From CAIKOD01 sp035543455 (GTDB lineage Archaea; Halobacteriota; Methanomicrobia; Methanomicrobiales; Methanospirillaceae), in assembly GCA_035543455.1 (NCBI GenBank), contig DATKKE010000011.1:1-64000 (forward strand): a stretch of DNA of 64,000 bases, in the 5' to 3' direction. Numbering within the stretch: the stretch's first letter is position 1; each line of letters opens with the position of its first letter. Position numbers and translations under genes: made by a program. Below are positions 44,309 to 51,965 of this stretch, one piece after another. The notes below the pieces were generated by a model. It did not search any database and was not told the origin of the DNA. It saw nothing but the letters and a program-made list of their open reading frames with translations.

Positions 44309-44632
44309 ATTACGCCGGACATTTCTGGAGCGGTATACCATTATTCAGGGGGGACGATTATTTCTGTCGAAGTTTCGGCTGGGAGTAAGGCCGATTTATT
44401 TCCGTCCGGGTATAATCCATGGAGAAAAGCTATCGGTTGCTCTGTCAGGGAGGAACCAACCGGTGGAAAAGCCAATACTGCTGTCACCAACCTGATTGCA
44501 GATACGCTGGGGTTACCCCGGACAACTGTCTCCCTGGTATCGGGGAGCAGGTCGCAGCAGAAAAAAATTTGTGTAACCGGCATTCCCACCGGTAAGGTCC
44601 TGGAAAAAATTGCCGACCTGCTCGTTTCATAA
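44309..44632 (+). CDS. DUF167 (YggU-like) protein lacking an obvious start codon
   Basis: The frame ending at TAA 44630-44632 encodes a clear DUF167/COG1872 protein: GGTIISVEVSAGSKADLF, GYNPWRKAIGCSV, EEPTGGKANTAVTNLIADTLG, VSLVSGSRSQQKKICV. The frame is open from 44285 but has no ATG, GTG or TTG upstream of the conserved region. The best candidate is ATT at 44309, which has GGAG at 44298-44301 seven nt upstream and gives a normal family length (about 107 residues). A start lost by mutation, a sequence error or a frameshift are the alternatives. The function of DUF167 is unknown. Confidence 0.7.
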   Translation: MTPDISGAVYHYSGGTIISVEVSAGSKADLFPSGYNPWRKAIGCSVREEPTGGKANTAVTNLIADTLGLPRTTVSLVSGSRSQQKKICVTGIPTGKVLEKIADLLVS

Positions 44633-44727
44633 CATGTCGTTCTTTCGATCAACAAATAAACAGGATTCATTCACCTGAATATATAAATAAGGAGCATAAT
44701 AATGCACTGTCAGGGATCGGGATCGTA

Positions 44728-45267
44728 ATGAAGGTACAGAACGTTGTTCTTCTCGTAATGTTCTTCGGTATGGTGTTCATCTCAGCAGGATGTCTGAATA
44801 CGCAACCTGCTTTGCAACCTGTTCAGACAGCCACAATAACAACATCGCCTACGGCCATAATCCAGCAGGGTGCACCGGTAACGAACGTACCTGCAACGGT
44901 TTTTGTGACGACATCGCCGACGAATGTTATGCAAAATCCGGCTCCGGTATACGTAAAAAGACCTTATGGGTTCGAACCGGAGTCGTTTAATCCCGGGTAC
45001 AAGGTGAAGCTCCAGGAATCCCACCTGGAAAAAGATCCTTTCACCGGGGAACAGACAATCGTTGGCACAGTGAAAAACATCGGGTCCGACACGATCGACT
45101 TTGTCGAAGTGACCATTAATTTCTATAACGATCAGGGCTTTGTCATCGGGAGCGATTCGGTGGAACTATATTATTTTCAGCCGGGTAAAATATGGCAGTT
45201 CAGAACCAGACCCATCTCATTTCCAGGCTATTTCTATTATGAAATTGCTAATGTGTTTACCGGATAA
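44728..45267 (+). CDS. Lipoprotein with FxLYD-type domain
   Basis: The 179-residue protein has a lipoprotein signal peptide (LVMFFGMVFISAGC, lipobox SAGC), a Thr/Ser/Pro-rich linker and a C-terminal domain with TIVGTVKNIGSDTIDFVEVTINFY, which is typical of the FxLYD/DUF3426-like immunoglobulin-type domain of archaeal surface lipoproteins. It is anchored to the outside of the membrane. Function is unknown. Confidence 0.78.
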   Translation: MKVQNVVLLVMFFGMVFISAGCLNTQPALQPVQTATITTSPTAIIQQGAPVTNVPATVFVTTSPTNVMQNPAPVYVKRPYGFEPESFNPGYKVKLQESHLEKDPFTGEQTIVGTVKNIGSDTIDFVEVTINFYNDQGFVIGSDSVELYYFQPGKIWQFRTRPISFPGYFYYEIANVFTG

Positions 45268-45370
45268 TAAATTTCCTTCTTTTTAATGCAGACCTGCAGG
45301 AAATCTGTGCTGTTTTTAAGTCGGTTCATTCTTTTTTTTCATTTCAGGTTTTCGTGGCGATGGTAAGGGC

Positions 45371-45425
45371 AGGGAGGAGGGAGGGGTGAAACCGGGGTAA
45401 AACCCCTCTCCTGTCGATGATATAT
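45371..45425. repeat. G-rich/C-rich hairpin element, copy 2
   Basis: The unit reads gggaggagggaggggtgaaa, then a second G-run, then aaaacccctctcctgtcgatga. It matches the order of the element at 35686-35730 (G-run, tgaaa, C-run, tcctgtc, AT tail), so the two are probably copies of one mobile or structural repeat. Confidence 0.5.
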
Positions 45426-45564
45426 AATGAACAGGCAAGGGATTAAACAGATTATTTTCCGTTTTTTTTGATTACAGGGCAATTCCTGAACCCGGGTATT
45501 AATCGGTTTTTGGAAACCGGAAAAATTACCAAACCATAGATATTAAGCCCACCGGTTACAATAA

Positions 45565-45583
45565 CGTGATACCTATGATCACG
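45565..45583 (+). promoter_or_regulatory. Inverted repeat upstream of dnaG
   Basis: CGTGAT (45565-45570) and ATCACG (45578-45583) form a 6-bp inverted repeat with a 7-nt spacer, about 40 nt before the TTG start of dnaG. With the hairpin at 45504-45519 it gives a palindrome-rich primase promoter, a candidate operator. Confidence 0.3.
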
Positions 45584-45621
45584 CGTATCGGTTATTGCAT
45601 GATGCATGGGGGTGCGTTACC

Positions 45622-46872
45622 TTGTATTCATCGGATACTACCAAGTACCTTATTCACATTCACCTTACCGCAGAGGGGGTGGTCGAGAAACCCGATGTTG
45701 TAGGGGCCATATTCGGCCAGACTGAAGGGTTGCTCGGCGAAGATCTTGATTTGAGGGATCTGCAACGAACCGGACGGGTAGGGAGGATCGATGTCCAGAT
45801 CGCGAGCAAAAAAGGCGAAACCAGGGGCGATATTCTCATATCTTCCTCTCTTGATCGTGCAGAAACTGCAATTCTTGCTGCATCACTCGAAACAATCGAC
45901 CGTGTAGGGCCCTGCGTTGCTCACGTGAATGTTGGAAGTATTGACGATATCAGAGTTATAAAACGGAAAAAAATTGCTGAACGGGCCAGGGAACTCCTGA
46001 CAAGTTATTTTAACGAAGGTTCGATCGATAGTTACGGGCTTCTGGACGAGGTCCGGGAAAGTACGAGGATTGAAAAGATCTCGGCACTCGGTGACGACAA
46101 AGTCCCGGGAGGACCGAATGTCGAGGAATCCGATGCAATAATTATCGTAGAGGGCCGTGCCGATGTGATAAACCTCCTCAAATTCGGTATCAAGAACGCG
46201 GTTGCCGTCGAGGGTACAAAAATTTCGGCAACAGTTATTGATCTTTGTGAAAAAAAGACCGCAACCGCGTTTCTTGACGGTGACCGCGGAGGAGAGCTGA
46301 TACTCCGGGAACTCCTCCAGGTTGCGGATATCGACTATGTTGCCTACGCACCGCGCGGAAGAAGCGTTGAAGATATGACCCGGAAGGAGATCATCAAATC
46401 GCTTCGGAATAAAGTTCCGGTAGAATACTTAAAAGACCAGAATTTCACGGGAGTTGGGGAAGACGCCCATCCCGAAGAGGAGAAAAAGGAGGAAGATACC
46501 GGAGGGAAGATACCGGTGCCGCAACCGTTGACGGACCGGAAAGTGAAAACCAGGGCACACGAAAAACCCGGTACCGAACCTGATGACAAGCCTGCAAAGT
46601 CGCTTAACGACCATTTCAGGGCAGTCAGAGGCAGGCATCTCGTCCGGTTCCTTTCAGGGGACTGTTCTGTCGTGAGAGAAATGAAGTTCGGGGAACTTGA
46701 TGCGGGTCTTGACGAGATTGAGGAATCCATTCCCGGTGTCGTCGTGGATGGGGAAATAAACCAAAAACTCCTGGACCATTTGGTTAAAAAAGGAATGCAA
46801 TACGTGGCAGCAAGAGAATTTAGGGGAATAATAAAACGCCCTTTGTCAATCAAACTCATTAAAATGGGTTAA
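45622..46872 (+). CDS. dnaG: DnaG-type primase
   Basis: The 416-residue protein begins LYSSDTTKYLIHIHLTAEGVVEKPDVVG, the standard archaeal DnaG N-terminus, and carries the TOPRIM motifs IIIVEGRADVINLL and TATAFLDGDRGG. Archaeal DnaG works in primer synthesis and in association with the exosome. The start is taken as TTG 45622, which has GGGGGTG upstream and matches the family N-terminus; an ATG at 45595 is in frame but adds nine unconserved residues. A long acidic and Lys/Glu/Pro-rich region (about 285-340) precedes the C-terminal domain. Confidence 0.93.
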   Translation: MYSSDTTKYLIHIHLTAEGVVEKPDVVGAIFGQTEGLLGEDLDLRDLQRTGRVGRIDVQIASKKGETRGDILISSSLDRAETAILAASLETIDRVGPCVAHVNVGSIDDIRVIKRKKIAERARELLTSYFNEGSIDSYGLLDEVRESTRIEKISALGDDKVPGGPNVEESDAIIIVEGRADVINLLKFGIKNAVAVEGTKISATVIDLCEKKTATAFLDGDRGGELILRELLQVADIDYVAYAPRGRSVEDMTRKEIIKSLRNKVPVEYLKDQNFTGVGEDAHPEEEKKEEDTGGKIPVPQPLTDRKVKTRAHEKPGTEPDDKPAKSLNDHFRAVRGRHLVRFLSGDCSVVREMKFGELDAGLDEIEESIPGVVVDGEINQKLLDHLVKKGMQYVAAREFRGIIKRPLSIKLIKMG

Positions 46873-46934
46873 TCCCTGATTTCCAAATCTATTTATGATT
46901 ACATTTACTATTTTGATCGTGGGGATGGTTGCCG

Positions 46935-47219
46935 ATGCACAAAGACGAACTGATTATACTTCACCAGATGCTCTTCGATATCAAGGACTATTTTGAGAGC
47001 ATTAATCCTAACCTGAAATTCACCCAGTATTATTCCCTAAAAATACTGCCTGAACAATCTCATAAAAGCAAAATGGAACATAAATATGCGATTTTTATCC
47101 TGGGCCAGGAACTTGCCAATGCCATGAAGGACGTGGAATTTTCAGCATCAGGACGGATCTCCGCGCGAATGAGGGAACTGGCTGAAAAAACCCTCAAAGA
47201 GATGGAATATGCCCAGTAA
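46935..47219 (+). CDS. UPF0058 family protein
   Basis: The 94-residue protein (MHKDELIILHQMLFDIKDYFE...) matches the small archaeal UPF0058 family. Function is unknown. ATG 46935 follows GGGGATGG at normal spacing, so it is preferred over TTG 46929 two codons upstream. The gene lies shortly downstream of dnaG on the same strand. Confidence 0.85.
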   Translation: MHKDELIILHQMLFDIKDYFESINPNLKFTQYYSLKILPEQSHKSKMEHKYAIFILGQELANAMKDVEFSASGRISARMRELAEKTLKEMEYAQ

Positions 47220-47293
47220 GTCCTGATTTATTCTTTTTCTTTGTCATTTGAGGCAGAGTTCAGAGGTTTTCAACGGGGCATCCGATAATTTTA

Positions 47294-48088
47294 TCAGCGC
47301 CTGTATCCGCATCCCTGCCTGATGAGGTACTCTGCCAGCAGCCGCGGGATCGGGGCGCTCATGCAGTGCCAGTTCGGGGTGCCGTTCACTTCGAGGACCG
47401 TATACCCATCGCCGTCATCAAGAAGGTCGACCCCCCCGTAATCCACACCCACCGCATCGGCGGCCGCACCGGCGATTTCATCCATGTCATCCGATATCTC
47501 AATTGGCTTTCCAAAACCTCCCTGGTGGATGTTATGGGCAAGAGAATCAGACTGCCGGACGATTGCTCCGACCGCCTCTCCGTCGATCACGAATATCCGG
47601 TAATCCCGGTCGTTCGGGATATATTCCTGGAGATAATAAGGCCCCTTACCGAGCTCCTGCGGTGAATATATCAGGCATATACCATTTCCATCATAACCAT
47701 AGACCGGTTTGTATACCGCCCTCCCAAGCGAACTGATAAACTCTCCGGCTAGTTCCCTGGAGGCCGTAAAAATTGTTTTTGGGGATCGTATCCCGGATTC
47801 CAATAAAAGCGCAGATGTTTTTACTTTGCTTGCACAGGTGAAAATAGATTCAGGCGAATTAATGACCCTGTTAGTTACTGAAAGGGCATTCAACACTTCG
47901 AACTGGTGTTCGTCCTGGCGCAATCCGCAAACCCATATCACCATACCGGAAATTGTTGTGGAGAAGGGATCGATCTCGTCCAAATTAAGAATTACGGGAG
48001 ATATCCCGGATTTTTTTAGTTCCCCGACGACCATGGCAGTGGAATTGTCACCATCGGAGTCGGTTGGTTTCGGTACAATGGCAATCAT
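47294..48088 (-). CDS. RimK-like ATP-grasp glutamate ligase (candidate MptN)
   Basis: The 264-residue protein has ATP-grasp features: KPVYGYDGNGICL, YYLQEYIPNDRDYRIFVIDG and the metal/ADP site DYGGVDLLDDGDGYTVLEVNGTPNW. It belongs to the RimK/MptN/CofF group that adds glutamate to cofactors or proteins. In methanogens the MptN homologue (tetrahydromethanopterin:alpha-L-glutamate ligase) is encoded near the Tes-like radical SAM gene, and a Tes-like gene lies about 1.2 kb away here, which supports MptN over the alternatives. Confidence 0.8.
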   Translation of the reverse strand: MIAIVPKPTDSDGDNSTAMVVGELKKSGISPVILNLDEIDPFSTTISGMVIWVCGLRQDEHQFEVLNALSVTNRVINSPESIFTCASKVKTSALLLESGIRSPKTIFTASRELAGEFISSLGRAVYKPVYGYDGNGICLIYSPQELGKGPYYLQEYIPNDRDYRIFVIDGEAVGAIVRQSDSLAHNIHQGGFGKPIEISDDMDEIAGAAADAVGVDYGGVDLLDDGDGYTVLEVNGTPNWHCMSAPIPRLLAEYLIRQGCGYRR

Positions 48089-48295
48089 ACAATCTGCGTT
48101 TCCCCTCGAATACCTGCAATTTATTTTGAGATACCCTGGTAAAAATTCTTCTTAAACCATTTGACCCGGGTATTCATTAGATCGCTGGTAGGGGGCGGAT
48201 ACGTTCTGCCCGGTTCCGAACCATGCGAAATAGTGATACCGTATCCTGATAAATCCACTAATGAGTACATGTAGGGAAAATTCAGGAGCAGCGCG

Positions 48296-49231
48296 ATGAA
48301 ATATTACCCGAAACCCGAAGAAGGCCTGGATATTCATGAAATAACCCTTGCGGTGGAGGCGGCATTCGCAGAACATGGAAAAGGGAATGTCCAGATGCCA
48401 CCCAAGGTTTATGTGACGTTTCCCCGCGGGGACTTCAGGACAATGCCTGCATACATGCCTGCCCTTGATATCGCTGGCGTCAAATGCGTGAATGTGCATC
48501 CTGAAAACCCTGGAATCGGCCTTCCAACGGTAATGGCAATTACCATAATCCTCGATACAGCTACAGGTATACCACGCGCGATCCTCAATGCTACTGCTCT
48601 CACGGATCTCAGGACAGGGGCTGCAGGAGCGATTGCATCCAAATACCTTGCTCCGAAGAAAAATGTGACCATTGGGATGGTCGGGAGCGGCCGGCAGGCA
48701 ACTGCCCAGCTCAATGCGATTTCACGTGAGATCGAAGTCACGAGGGTTCGGGTCTGGAGCCGGAAAGAGAAGTCAGCTGTCTCCTTCTGTGGTCAGTTCC
48801 CTGATATTGAATGTGAAATTTCTTCTGTCGAGAAGGTCTGCGACAGCGATGTGATCGTTACAACAACACCTTCAAAGATCCCAATTGTCATGAACCAATG
48901 GGTCATGGAAGGGACGCATATCAATGCAATCGGGGCAGATGCGCCAGGGAAAGAAGAGCTCGACCCGGCCATCCTCGAGCGGGCATCAGTTTTTGTAGAC
49001 GATCCGGTCCAGGCTGTGCATTCGGGAGAGATCAACGTACCCTACAGTAAAGGACTCTTTACAAGGGGAGAGATAGCCGGGATACTTGGTGAGGTTGTGC
49101 TCGGGAAAAAGAAACGAAAGAGCCCTGACGAGATAACGATCTTCGATTCGACCGGTCTCGCGATCCAGGACCTGGCAATCGCATCGATCGCAATGAAAGG
49201 AGAGAAATTTATCGAACTGTCATTCCCCTGA
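48296..49231 (+). CDS. Ornithine cyclodeaminase / alanine dehydrogenase family protein
   Basis: The 311-residue protein has the NAD-binding Rossmann motif IGMVGSGRQATAQL and the flanking conserved blocks LDTATGIPRAILNATALTD (catalytic Lys/Asp region) and GTHINAIGADAPGKEEL. This matches the archaeal alanine dehydrogenase branch of the OCD/mu-crystallin family, which reductively aminates pyruvate or acts on other amino acids. It lies between the ATP-grasp gene and the radical SAM gene but is transcribed the other way. GGAGCAGCG precedes ATG 48296. Confidence 0.87.
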   Translation: MKYYPKPEEGLDIHEITLAVEAAFAEHGKGNVQMPPKVYVTFPRGDFRTMPAYMPALDIAGVKCVNVHPENPGIGLPTVMAITIILDTATGIPRAILNATALTDLRTGAAGAIASKYLAPKKNVTIGMVGSGRQATAQLNAISREIEVTRVRVWSRKEKSAVSFCGQFPDIECEISSVEKVCDSDVIVTTTPSKIPIVMNQWVMEGTHINAIGADAPGKEELDPAILERASVFVDDPVQAVHSGEINVPYSKGLFTRGEIAGILGEVVLGKKKRKSPDEITIFDSTGLAIQDLAIASIAMKGEKFIELSFP

Positions 49232-49284
49232 TCACTCTCTGGTCCCAGGTTAAAAAATTCAGAAAATATTCAATAGTTTTTTTA

Positions 49285-50745
49285 TCAGGTCTCTTTTTTC
49301 CATTTTTTCCAGACTTGTTCACGGTATACCGGTCCGCTGTTATAGGTACAGAACGGTATCAGTGTCCCATCCGGCGTTGCATAGTGAATGCAACACCGCT
49401 GGACACGCCCGAGATCATAATTGCACTTGTCCATGAAATGCATCGTTCCGATAAACAATGCATTCCAGTGAAAATCCCCGAGGGCAGCATAGTTCTGCGA
49501 TTTCAGGGCATTGGCAAGAAGCTTCCAGAAATCAATTGCGCTTCCCTGCTCCCCTTTCTTTACCGATGAATGCAGCGTCCGGATCCCTTCAATAAGGGTA
49601 AGGTATTTACTGATTTTTCCACCCTTCCGAAGCTTCTCCGCCATTTCTTCCACCGATTCAAAGAAGCTATCCACATTCACCATCCTGGTTACCGGGACAA
49701 GCCCGTCTTTTGTAATAAATACATAGGTTGCCGCACCGCAGTGCTGGTGTGCAGTGAACCGTACCTGGGGCTTCCCGGAGTATGCTTCCACAAGGTCAGA
49801 AATAGGGAGGACGCAGGGGATGGGATAGAAATCACTTTTTCTGATTATCCCGTTTGTCTGCTCTTCGGCAAGCGCCGCAACATCCGGTACCGTTATCCTC
49901 TCCCGCAGGATATCGTCCTCGCTTGCGGCGCCGGTAAATGCAATCGGCTGGAAGTTTACTCCCCGAATAACATCAACATGGTCGGCTGCGAACCGTAAAA
50001 TCGCGCCAATTTCGTGATCATTCCTGCCTCTGATGAGTGTCGGGACCAGGACGATCCCAAGGCCTACCTTCCGGCAGTTTGCAACCGCTTTTTCATCTAT
50101 TGCAAGGTTCGGATTTGTTTCTTTTGTGACGCCGTCAAAGTGAAGGTATACCGTCGAAAGACCCGCATCTTTTAGGGTCTGGACATATTCAATATCCCGT
50201 GCGAGTTTTATACCATTCGTTGCGATCTGCACCTGAGGGAACCCGAGTTCCTTTGCTTTCATGATTATCCTGGGGAGATCGTCCCGCATGGTCGGTTCCC
50301 CACCTGAGAACTGGACTGCAGGAGCAGGTACGGGCTTTTCGCCCCTGAGAACCTGGAGCATGGACACGACCTGCTCGAAGCTTGGTTCGTAAACATATCC
50401 GCAAGCCCGTGCGTTGGCAAAGCAAAAATCGCAGTTCAGGTTACAACGGTTGGTAAGGTCGATATTCGCAAGAAGGGTCGCTGAACGGTGATTGGTACAG
50501 AGACCGCACTGTCCCGGGCAGCCGCCGGGTACTCCCTCCGTCTGCGGGTTTAAGACCCCGTTTCCGATTGCTTCATACTCATCAAATCGACGGTACATGT
50601 CTGCATCAGACCAGTAGAGGTCATGAAATACGCCGTGTTCCCGGCATGACCTGTTCAGCCAGATGGACCCGTTTTCTTCGACAATGTCTGCATCAATCAC
50701 GGTGTTGCAGACAGGGCACAGGCTCTTCGTCTTTTTGATAAGCAT
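49285..50745 (-). CDS. Radical SAM enzyme of the tetraether lipid synthase (Tes/MJ0619) family
   Basis: The 486-residue protein has the radical SAM cluster motif CNLNCDFCFA (C101, C105, C108) and additional Cys-rich stretches expected to hold extra Fe-S or zinc centres: CPVC near residue 10, CPGQCGLC (76-83), HQHCGAA and CCIHYATPDGTLIPFC near the C-terminus. MJ0619-type proteins join two diether lipids into macrocyclic tetraethers (Tes) and were earlier linked to methanopterin methylation. The divergent neighbour is carS, an archaeal lipid gene, which favours the lipid role. GGTGGTGGG precedes ATG 50745. Confidence 0.82.
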   Translation of the reverse strand: MLIKKTKSLCPVCNTVIDADIVEENGSIWLNRSCREHGVFHDLYWSDADMYRRFDEYEAIGNGVLNPQTEGVPGGCPGQCGLCTNHRSATLLANIDLTNRCNLNCDFCFANARACGYVYEPSFEQVVSMLQVLRGEKPVPAPAVQFSGGEPTMRDDLPRIIMKAKELGFPQVQIATNGIKLARDIEYVQTLKDAGLSTVYLHFDGVTKETNPNLAIDEKAVANCRKVGLGIVLVPTLIRGRNDHEIGAILRFAADHVDVIRGVNFQPIAFTGAASEDDILRERITVPDVAALAEEQTNGIIRKSDFYPIPCVLPISDLVEAYSGKPQVRFTAHQHCGAATYVFITKDGLVPVTRMVNVDSFFESVEEMAEKLRKGGKISKYLTLIEGIRTLHSSVKKGEQGSAIDFWKLLANALKSQNYAALGDFHWNALFIGTMHFMDKCNYDLGRVQRCCIHYATPDGTLIPFCTYNSGPVYREQVWKKWKKET

Positions 50746-50801
50746 TGTAGTCCCACCACCGGTACATTTTTTTGAGAATCTAACCCTTAGATACCTTAAT
50801 G

Positions 50802-50809
50802 TTTATATC
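50802..50809 (+). promoter_or_regulatory. TATA box in the tes-carS divergent promoter
   Basis: The TATA-like run ttatatct lies about 25-30 nt before GGGGTG at 50830-50835. A start of transcription near 50830 would place that ribosome-binding site at the 5' end and give a short leader for carS. The tes-like gene starts at 50745 on the opposite strand, so the two lipid genes share this region. Confidence 0.45.
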
Positions 50810-50869
50810 TGCTCTTTATTTTAGGTATCGGGGTGCGCAAATATTAGTATCGATACAATAATAATAACA

Positions 50870-51391
50870 TTGGTCTCAGCGTTCTGGGTGATGCTCCCCG
50901 CTTATATACCGAACTCGGTTGCCGTTGTATCCGGAGGTGGTATTCCCATCGATTTCGGGAAAAATTTTTTCGACGGAAATCGCATCTTTGGTGATGGAAA
51001 GACCTGGAGAGGTTTTATTTTCGGATCTACTGCAGGGATCCTCGTCGGCCTTCTCCTGATTCTCCTCCAGACAACATACGCGCTGACATTTCTTCCCCGT
51101 ATGACGCTGGCCGGGATAGTTCTTTTTGCGGTTGGAGCCCTTCTCGGGGATTTGGGGAAAAGTTTCATCAAACGCAGGCTTGGGAAACCACCCGGCTCTA
51201 AATGGCCAATTGCGGACCAGTACGATCTCGTGGCCGGGGCATTTGTTATGGCATCCGTTTTCGACCCCGGCTGGTTTTTTTCGGTGATGACGTTACCGAT
51301 CTTCATTGCGATATTAATTATAACTCCTGTCTTACATCGTATTACCAATATCATCGGCTATGCAGCGGGAGTGAAAAAGGTTCCATGGTAA
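50870..51391 (+). CDS. carS: CDP-archaeol synthase (CDP-2,3-bis-O-geranylgeranyl-glycerol synthase)
   Basis: The integral membrane protein (173 residues from TTG 50870) matches CarS/DUF46: FWVMLPAYIPNSVAV, GGGIPIDFGKNFFDGNRIFGDGKTWRG, GALLGDLGKSFIKRRLGKPPGSKWPIADQYD. It activates the archaeal diether lipid with CTP. TTG 50870 has no ribosome-binding site, whereas an in-frame ATT at 50843 has GGGGTG at 50830-50835 with 7-nt spacing and gives an N-terminus of more typical length; this is described as a finding. It heads the string carS-pyrE-purD-argF. Confidence 0.93.
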   Translation: MVSAFWVMLPAYIPNSVAVVSGGGIPIDFGKNFFDGNRIFGDGKTWRGFIFGSTAGILVGLLLILLQTTYALTFLPRMTLAGIVLFAVGALLGDLGKSFIKRRLGKPPGSKWPIADQYDLVAGAFVMASVFDPGWFFSVMTLPIFIAILIITPVLHRITNIIGYAAGVKKVPW

Positions 51392-51425
51392 TAGAATACC
51401 CTGCGATACACGGGAGGGAATTATA

Positions 51426-51941
51426 ATGGTAAACAGGATTGCTGAAGCACTTATCGCCCATGGAGCAGTTGAATATGGCCATTTTGTACTGGCATCCGGA
51501 GTAACGAGCCCCTATTATCTCGATGTCAAGTCCTCGATCACCGATACCGGACTTCTTGGGTTGATCGGACAGGAAATTGCGGGAAAATTCAAGGCCGATG
51601 TCGTTGCCGGTGTTGCAGTTGGAGGAGTTCCTCTTGCAGTCGCTGTTGCACTGGCTGCAAAAAAACCTTATGCTATTATACGGAGTGCAGAAAAAAATCA
51701 CGGGAAACGTGATAAAATAATAGGCAACGTGAAGGAAAAAGACGTAATCCTCGTGGAAGACGTGACAACATCCGGCGGATCGGTGCTTTACGGGGTAAAA
51801 GCCCTCCGCGAATCGGGGGCAAGAGTCAGCATCGTTGTGACGGTCGTCGACCGGGAACAGGGTGCAACAGAAGCCCTTACCCGGGAAGGTATCACATTAT
51901 ACCCGCTTGTAAAAGCAAGTGAATTAATACGACACTCATAA
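51426..51941 (+). CDS. pyrE: Orotate phosphoribosyltransferase
   Basis: The 171-residue protein has the PRPP-binding motif VILVEDVTTSGGSVLYG and the family features HFVLASGVTSPYYLDVK and GVAVGGVPLAVAVAL. It converts orotate and PRPP to orotidine monophosphate. GGGAGGG precedes ATG 51426. It follows carS by 34 bp and precedes purD by 24 bp. Confidence 0.95.
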   Translation: MVNRIAEALIAHGAVEYGHFVLASGVTSPYYLDVKSSITDTGLLGLIGQEIAGKFKADVVAGVAVGGVPLAVAVALAAKKPYAIIRSAEKNHGKRDKIIGNVKEKDVILVEDVTTSGGSVLYGVKALRESGARVSIVVTVVDREQGATEALTREGITLYPLVKASELIRHS

Positions 51942-51965
51942 TACTATAAAAAGGTCTGGGCAGGC

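Larger units (their letters stand above)
45268..45621. other. Intergenic region upstream of dnaG
   Basis: This gap holds a G-rich/C-rich hairpin (45371-45425), a hairpin CGGTTT-TTGG-AAACCG (45504-45519) and an inverted repeat CGTGAT/ATCACG (45565-45583) close to the dnaG start. No gene is seen. Confidence 0.5.
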
